From: an uncultured Bacteroidota bacterium
Lineage (GTDB): Bacteria; Bacteroidota; Bacteroidia; AKYH767-A; 2013-40CM-41-45
DNA: 59,555 nucleotides
Reading direction: 5' to 3'
Assembly: GCA_937871435.1 (NCBI GenBank)
Contig: CALMQM010000092.1
Location: 1 to 59,555 of the forward strand
In this document: positions 55,755 to 59,555 of the stretch, one piece after another
Layout: each line of letters opens with the position of its first letter
Numbering within the stretch: position 1 is the first letter of the stretch
Position numbers and translations under genes: made by a program
The notes under the pieces: generated by a model
Told to the model about the DNA's origin: nothing
The model's input: only the letters and a program-made list of their open reading frames with translations
Database searches by the model: none

Positions 55755-56132
55755 ATGAAAAAAATTATACGCACTGAAAATGCACCTGCACCTATAGGCC
55801 CTTACAATCAAGCTATAGAAGCAGGAAACATACTCTTTGTTTCAGGACAAATTGCTATCGATCCATCTTCCGGACAATTGATTACCATCAATATTATACG
55901 TGAAGCAAATCAGGTGATGCTGAACATCGGAGAAATATTAAAAGCCGCCGGATTGAATTTTTCACATGTTGTCAAAACCACTATTTTTCTGACCGACATG
56001 AATAACTTCACTCATGTGAATGAAGTGTATGGGCAATTTTTTACGGAAAATTTTCCGGCCAGGGAAACTGTGCAGGTTTCGCGTTTACCCAAAGATGTAA
56101 ATGTTGAAATTTCAGTTATCGCAATGCGTTGA
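55755..56132 (+). CDS. ridA: RidA family reactive-intermediate deaminase
   Basis: A 125-residue YjgF/YER057c/UK114 protein. The family signature NAPAPIGPYNQAI opens the protein. The catalytic arginine is Arg103 in FPARETVQVSRLPKDVNVEI. It hydrolyses enamine/imine products of PLP enzymes such as threonine dehydratase. It is cytoplasmic and trimeric in known members. It lies near PLP-dependent threonine metabolism genes but on the opposite strand. Its last 17 bp overlap the convergent M61 peptidase gene. Confidence 0.96.
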   Translation: MKKIIRTENAPAPIGPYNQAIEAGNILFVSGQIAIDPSSGQLITINIIREANQVMLNIGEILKAAGLNFSHVVKTTIFLTDMNNFTHVNEVYGQFFTENFPARETVQVSRLPKDVNVEISVIAMR

Positions 56133-57873
56133 TTTCAACTTCCGGATAAAAATCCTTTTTCAGCCAGGCTTTAAATAGTCGTTGTTCATCAGGACCGGCT
56201 TTGTCTTTTTTCCGGATGGAATAATGATGAAAGTACTCCTGTCCGGATGGTGACAATGCAATGTCTTTCATGATTTGCAATGGAGAATAGGTCGTGAGAA
56301 TAATCTTCTCACCTTTGAACAGATGAAGCAATTCCTGGATATTGTCCGCGACTTTCATTTCATTGACACTGATGATTTCCTCATCCTTACCCAATCCGGC
56401 AAGATCAGCGACTGAAGCCGGGGCAACTTGTTTCACAAATGTTTTTCCATCCTGAACTATTGTTTTGAATCCAAAATATCGTTCAGAATCAAGAGCGGAA
56501 GAACGTTTCAACAACTGACATCCGACGAGTCCGAAAACCTCTTCCAGTAATGGCTGATAGTTTTCCGTGCCGTATATGTAATCCACAAAAAAGTCTGCCA
56601 TCGATTCTCCGCTCAATTTCTCCATGATTGACAGATAATCATGTTCAGTATAACCGATTTTTCTTTTCCCAAAATCTCTGTAAAGAGTACGCATCACTTC
56701 ATCCAAAGAATATTGACCATTTGACTTTGATCGAATCAGGAGATCACTCATCAATGCTATGAGACAACCTTCATCGTAGATGGAAGTTTTTCTGTTTGGA
56801 ATTCCGGTACCATAGCCGTCAAGCCAGGTGTCATAAGATGAATCAGCAACACTCAGATTAAATCGTCCGTAATTGTCAAAATGCTTTTGAAGTCGTGCAC
56901 TTATTTCAATAAAAAACTGATCAACAGTATACACTCCTGCTCGTGCAAGAAATAAATCACCGTAATATGTGGTTACACCTTCATACACAAAACCCAGGCG
57001 AGAATAATTTTCCTTAGTGTAATCATATGGCAGCATTTCAGCCGGACGAATTGTTTTGATATTCCACGAATGAAACAATTCATGTGAAGCAACGCCCAGG
57101 AAGTCGATGTACAAACTATCCTCCATCAAATTCGAGCCCGGACCCAAAGCGAGTACTGTGGATTTCAAATGCTCCACTCCATGATAATATCTGAATGGCA
57201 GTATCTGAACCAGGAAATGATATTCGTTTACCGGGAAATCCACCATGGTACGAATTTGTTCCTCAGTAAATTTTTTGAAGTCTTCGACAATCCTGTCCCA
57301 ATCCGGTTTGCATTCTCCCTGAAACCAGATATTGAATATAGTACTTCCTGATGTAAATGCTTTGTGCTGAAGTGTTGGACTGGCAATAACAGGACTATCA
57401 ACCAATTCATGATAATCCTGTGCTTTTACCACATGCTCCGACAATTTTTCCATTGACGTTGCAAGCTTGTATGTCATTGGTAATTCAAAATATACCTCGC
57501 AATGTTCATGCATGCGTTCAGGAACATAGAGCATACAATGAACAGGATTGATATACAATTGATGCTCATCCAGCCAGCAAGCTCCTGCATCCAGTTGAGC
57601 CGCGTAGTAATTGTATTTAATCACAACTGAAGAAGCGTTGTTCACATTCACCTGCCAGGAATCTTTCGATGTTTTCCGGTATGGCAAAGGCATTCCTTTC
57701 TCATCACAAGCCTGCCAGCGCTGAATGTTTCGTGCAAAATTTCCCAATTCATATCTGCCAGGTCGCCACGCCGGTAATTGGAAAAACATTTCTTCACCCG
57801 ATGGCTTGTCAACCGTGAGTTCAATTTCTATCAGATGATTTACGGGATGTGGAGCGGAAATTTTGTATCGCAT
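56116..57873 (-). CDS. M61-family glycyl aminopeptidase-like metalloprotease with PDZ domain
   Basis: A 585-residue protein. An N-terminal beta domain (YKISAPHPVNHLIEIELTV... LPAWRPGRYELGNFARNI) precedes the gluzincin catalytic domain with zinc motif HELFHSW near residue 260 and a downstream glutamate region (LGFVYEGVTTYYGDL). A PDZ domain lies near 480-550 (VAPASVADLAGLGKDEEIISV). No signal peptide is visible, so it is probably cytoplasmic. M61 enzymes cleave N-terminal glycine and, less well, alanine. The start is the ATG at 57873; the 352-bp upstream gap is shared with divergent lpdA. Confidence 0.94.
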   Translation of the reverse strand: MRYKISAPHPVNHLIEIELTVDKPSGEEMFFQLPAWRPGRYELGNFARNIQRWQACDEKGMPLPYRKTSKDSWQVNVNNASSVVIKYNYYAAQLDAGACWLDEHQLYINPVHCMLYVPERMHEHCEVYFELPMTYKLATSMEKLSEHVVKAQDYHELVDSPVIASPTLQHKAFTSGSTIFNIWFQGECKPDWDRIVEDFKKFTEEQIRTMVDFPVNEYHFLVQILPFRYYHGVEHLKSTVLALGPGSNLMEDSLYIDFLGVASHELFHSWNIKTIRPAEMLPYDYTKENYSRLGFVYEGVTTYYGDLFLARAGVYTVDQFFIEISARLQKHFDNYGRFNLSVADSSYDTWLDGYGTGIPNRKTSIYDEGCLIALMSDLLIRSKSNGQYSLDEVMRTLYRDFGKRKIGYTEHDYLSIMEKLSGESMADFFVDYIYGTENYQPLLEEVFGLVGCQLLKRSSALDSERYFGFKTIVQDGKTFVKQVAPASVADLAGLGKDEEIISVNEMKVADNIQELLHLFKGEKIILTTYSPLQIMKDIALSPSGQEYFHHYSIRKKDKAGPDEQRLFKAWLKKDFYPEVEINALR

Positions 57874-58225
57874 ACATTTTCGATGAAAAGTTCAGAAGCA
57901 AATACTACTACGAATATCTGTTGAAATTTGAAGTAAATGATTCAATAATTGAATAATTACAAACAGTGTCGGTTACAGCTACACTCGCAGATTTTGCATT
58001 GCAGCAAATTTCAGAAAAAAAAACGCAAATTCCTGTAAACGATGTGGGAAGGTTGCATTCATGCGACTCATTACACTATTGATTCTCTGTCTTTTAATTC
58101 AAACACCTGTCTGAAAAGTCTGTATGTGTATCATTTTGAATCAATTATAAGGCAATTCTAGCGCCTACAGAGTAACTTTGAATTGCCAAACTATAATTAT
58201 CTTCGCAGCCTAAATAGTTAAAAAA
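57874..58225. other. 352-bp intergenic region between M61 gene and lpdA
   Basis: It holds the putative lpdA promoter and a short open frame (58061-58114, 17 codons) for a hydrophobic signal-like peptide. It also contains a second TAnnTTTG element (TAACTTTG, 58173-58180), whose final TTG may instead serve as the upstream box of the lpdA promoter. No RNA gene was recognised. Confidence 0.5.
58178..58205 (+). promoter_or_regulatory. Putative lpdA promoter
   Basis: TTG at 58178-58180, a 17-base spacer and TATCTTCG at 58198-58205 (seven of eight matches to TAnnTTTG), 20 bases before the start codon at 58226. Confidence 0.45.
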
Positions 58226-59555
58226 ATGAACTACGACTTAATCGTGATTGGCAGTGGTCCCGGAGGATATGTTGCCGCTATTCGTGCATCTCAATTAGGA
58301 ATGAAAACAGCTGTGATTGAGAAAGCGGAATTGGGTGGAATTTGTTTGAACTGGGGCTGCATTCCAACTAAAGCATTACTCAAAAGTGCTCAGGTGTATG
58401 AATACTTATTACACGCACAGGATTATGGAGTAAAAGCCAGCGGTGTTGAAGCAGATTTTCCTGCCATTGTGAAACGATCACGGGGTGTCGCTGACGCGAT
58501 GAGTAAAGGGGTTCAGTTTCTGATGAAAAAAAATAAAATTGATGTCATCCAGGGAAGTGCAAAAATAAAAAGTGGAAAAAAAGTGGAAGTACTTTCTGCT
58601 GATGGCAAAACAACCTTGTATGATGCAAAGCATATTCTGATCGCTACCGGTGCCCGTTCACGCGAATTACCGAACCTTAAACAAGACGGAAAAAAAATTA
58701 TCGGATACCGTGAAGCAATGGTACTTGACAAGCAACCAAAATCCATGGTTGTTGTAGGTTCTGGAGCGATTGGTGTTGAGTTCGCTTATTTTTATCATTC
58801 ACTCGGAACCAAAGTTACCATCGTTGAATTCATGCCGAATGTTGTTCCGATTGAAGATGAAGATGTTTCAAAACAGCTTGCACGATCCTTTAAGAAATCT
58901 GGAATTGAAATCATGCTTGAATCAAATGTAGAATCAGTTGATACAAGTGGCAATGGTTGCAAAGTTAAAGTGAAAACGAAAAAAGGAGAAGAAACTCTGG
59001 AATGTGATGTCGTATTGTCTGCAGTCGGTATTACCAGCAATATTGAAAATCTTGGATTGGAAGATGTAGGCATTATTACTGACAAAGGAAAGATTGTCGT
59101 GAACGAATGGTATCAGACCAATATGCCGGGATATTACGCCTTTGGTGATGTGATTAACACTCCTGCTTTGGCACACGTAGCATCTCATGAGGCAATTACG
59201 TGTGTGGAAAAAATTGCCGGCTTGCATGTTGAACCTATGGATTACAAAAACATTCCGGGATGTACTTATTGTCAACCGGAAGTAGCTTCAGTCGGCTATA
59301 CTGAAAAAGAAGCAAAAGAAGCAGGCTTCGAAATTAAAGTGGGCAAGTTTCCATTCTCTGCCTCCGGAAAAGCAAAAGCCGGCGGAAATGCGGATGGATT
59401 TGTGAAAGTAATTTTTGATGCTAAATATGGTGAGTTTCTTGGAGCACACATGATCGGTGCCAATGTCACTGAACTCATAGCTGAAGTTGTTGTTGCGAGA
59501 AAATTAGAAACAACAGGTCATGAAATTATTAAATCGGTTCACCCTCATCCAACCA
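58226..59555 (+). CDS. lpdA: Dihydrolipoyl dehydrogenase, 3'-truncated by the window end
   Basis: 443 codons are present of about 465 expected; the frame is open to the end of the window. FAD motif IGSGPGGYVAAIRASQLG near residue 8; redox-active disulfide in GGICLNWGCIPTKALL (Cys40 and Cys45 by count); NAD motif VVGSGAIGVEFAYFYHSLG; second FAD motif YYAFGDVINTPALAHVASHE; the dimerisation domain ends with HPHPT, which carries the catalytic histidine. It reoxidises lipoamide in pyruvate, 2-oxoglutarate or branched-chain dehydrogenase complexes or glycine cleavage. No E1 or E2 gene is adjacent within the window. Confidence 0.97.
   Translation, partial: MNYDLIVIGSGPGGYVAAIRASQLGMKTAVIEKAELGGICLNWGCIPTKALLKSAQVYEYLLHAQDYGVKASGVEADFPAIVKRSRGVADAMSKGVQFLMKKNKIDVIQGSAKIKSGKKVEVLSADGKTTLYDAKHILIATGARSRELPNLKQDGKKIIGYREAMVLDKQPKSMVVVGSGAIGVEFAYFYHSLGTKVTIVEFMPNVVPIEDEDVSKQLARSFKKSGIEIMLESNVESVDTSGNGCKVKVKTKKGEETLECDVVLSAVGITSNIENLGLEDVGIITDKGKIVVNEWYQTNMPGYYAFGDVINTPALAHVASHEAITCVEKIAGLHVEPMDYKNIPGCTYCQPEVASVGYTEKEAKEAGFEIKVGKFPFSASGKAKAGGNADGFVKVIFDAKYGEFLGAHMIGANVTELIAEVVVARKLETTGHEIIKSVHPHPT

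Noticed and set aside
1-59555. Mobile elements, prophage or CRISPR arrays
   Set aside because: No transposase, integrase, phage structural gene, terminal inverted repeat pair or spaced direct repeats were found. The tRNA-Pro and tmRNA 3' ends, common integration sites, show no adjacent integrase or duplicated end.

Overview
The window is about 59.5 kb of a chromosome from a member of the Bacteroidota. The evidence is consistent across the sequence. Promoters fit the Bacteroides-type pattern (TTG, about 20 bases, TAnnTTTG). There is a PorT homologue of the type IX secretion system (T9SS), and four large exported proteins end in T9SS C-terminal sorting domains. A complete Bat (aerotolerance) operon is present, Rho carries the long disordered insert common in this phylum, and ribosome binding sites are weak or absent. 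The order cannot be fixed from this sequence. No phage, insertion sequence, integrase or CRISPR array was found, and most of the window is housekeeping DNA.

Layout. Positions 1-716 hold no credible gene but carry two short-period (7 bp) tandem arrays. A PKD-repeat T9SS cargo protein (717-3545) and a small exported protein follow. A two-gene unit on the minus strand encodes a membrane-anchored STAND/WD40 ATPase and an outer-membrane barrel with a helical N-terminus (8391 down to 4257). Next come an orphan GAF-histidine kinase, a thioredoxin-fold exported protein without a CxxC motif, and an orphan peptide-binding lipoprotein. From 13145 to about 22204 lies the Bat operon: MoxR ATPase, DUF58, a membrane BatD-like protein, BatA, BatB, BatC, an inserted GNAT acetyltransferase, BatD and BatE. 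A phosphodiesterase, a DUF4293 protein and rho follow.

A minus-strand group at 25409-28382 encodes an NAD(P)-binding oxidoreductase, an amidase and a membrane protein. An FN3/phosphoesterase T9SS cargo protein and lon come next. The plus-strand run at 34416-40286 encodes an aminotransferase, an RfaE-like kinase, UbiE/MenG, PorT, a FAD dehydrogenase and an acyltransferase. Minus-strand genes follow for an rRNA methyltransferase, a membrane phosphoesterase, PdxH and peroxiredoxin Q, then YqgE and a six-blade kelch T9SS protein. A tmRNA gene (minus) and a tRNA-Pro(CGG) gene (plus) lie back to back at 45958-46480. Beyond them are a 1193-residue beta-helix/CotH T9SS protein, pabA/trpG with thrA-thrB-thrC, ridA, an M61 peptidase and the 5' part of lpdA, which runs off the end.

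How it fits together. The T9SS theme links PorT with four predicted surface or secreted cargo proteins scattered through the window. The Bat operon is a coherent envelope-stress unit of MoxR/VWA type. The candidate most worth a second look is the STAND/WD40 protein plus barrel pair: its topology would put a long coiled coil and a beta-propeller in the periplasm facing an outer-membrane partner. Other notable points are paired cysteines repeated in every PKD and FN3 unit, promoters placed so close to start codons that the transcripts would be nearly leaderless, and the acetyltransferase inserted in the Bat operon.
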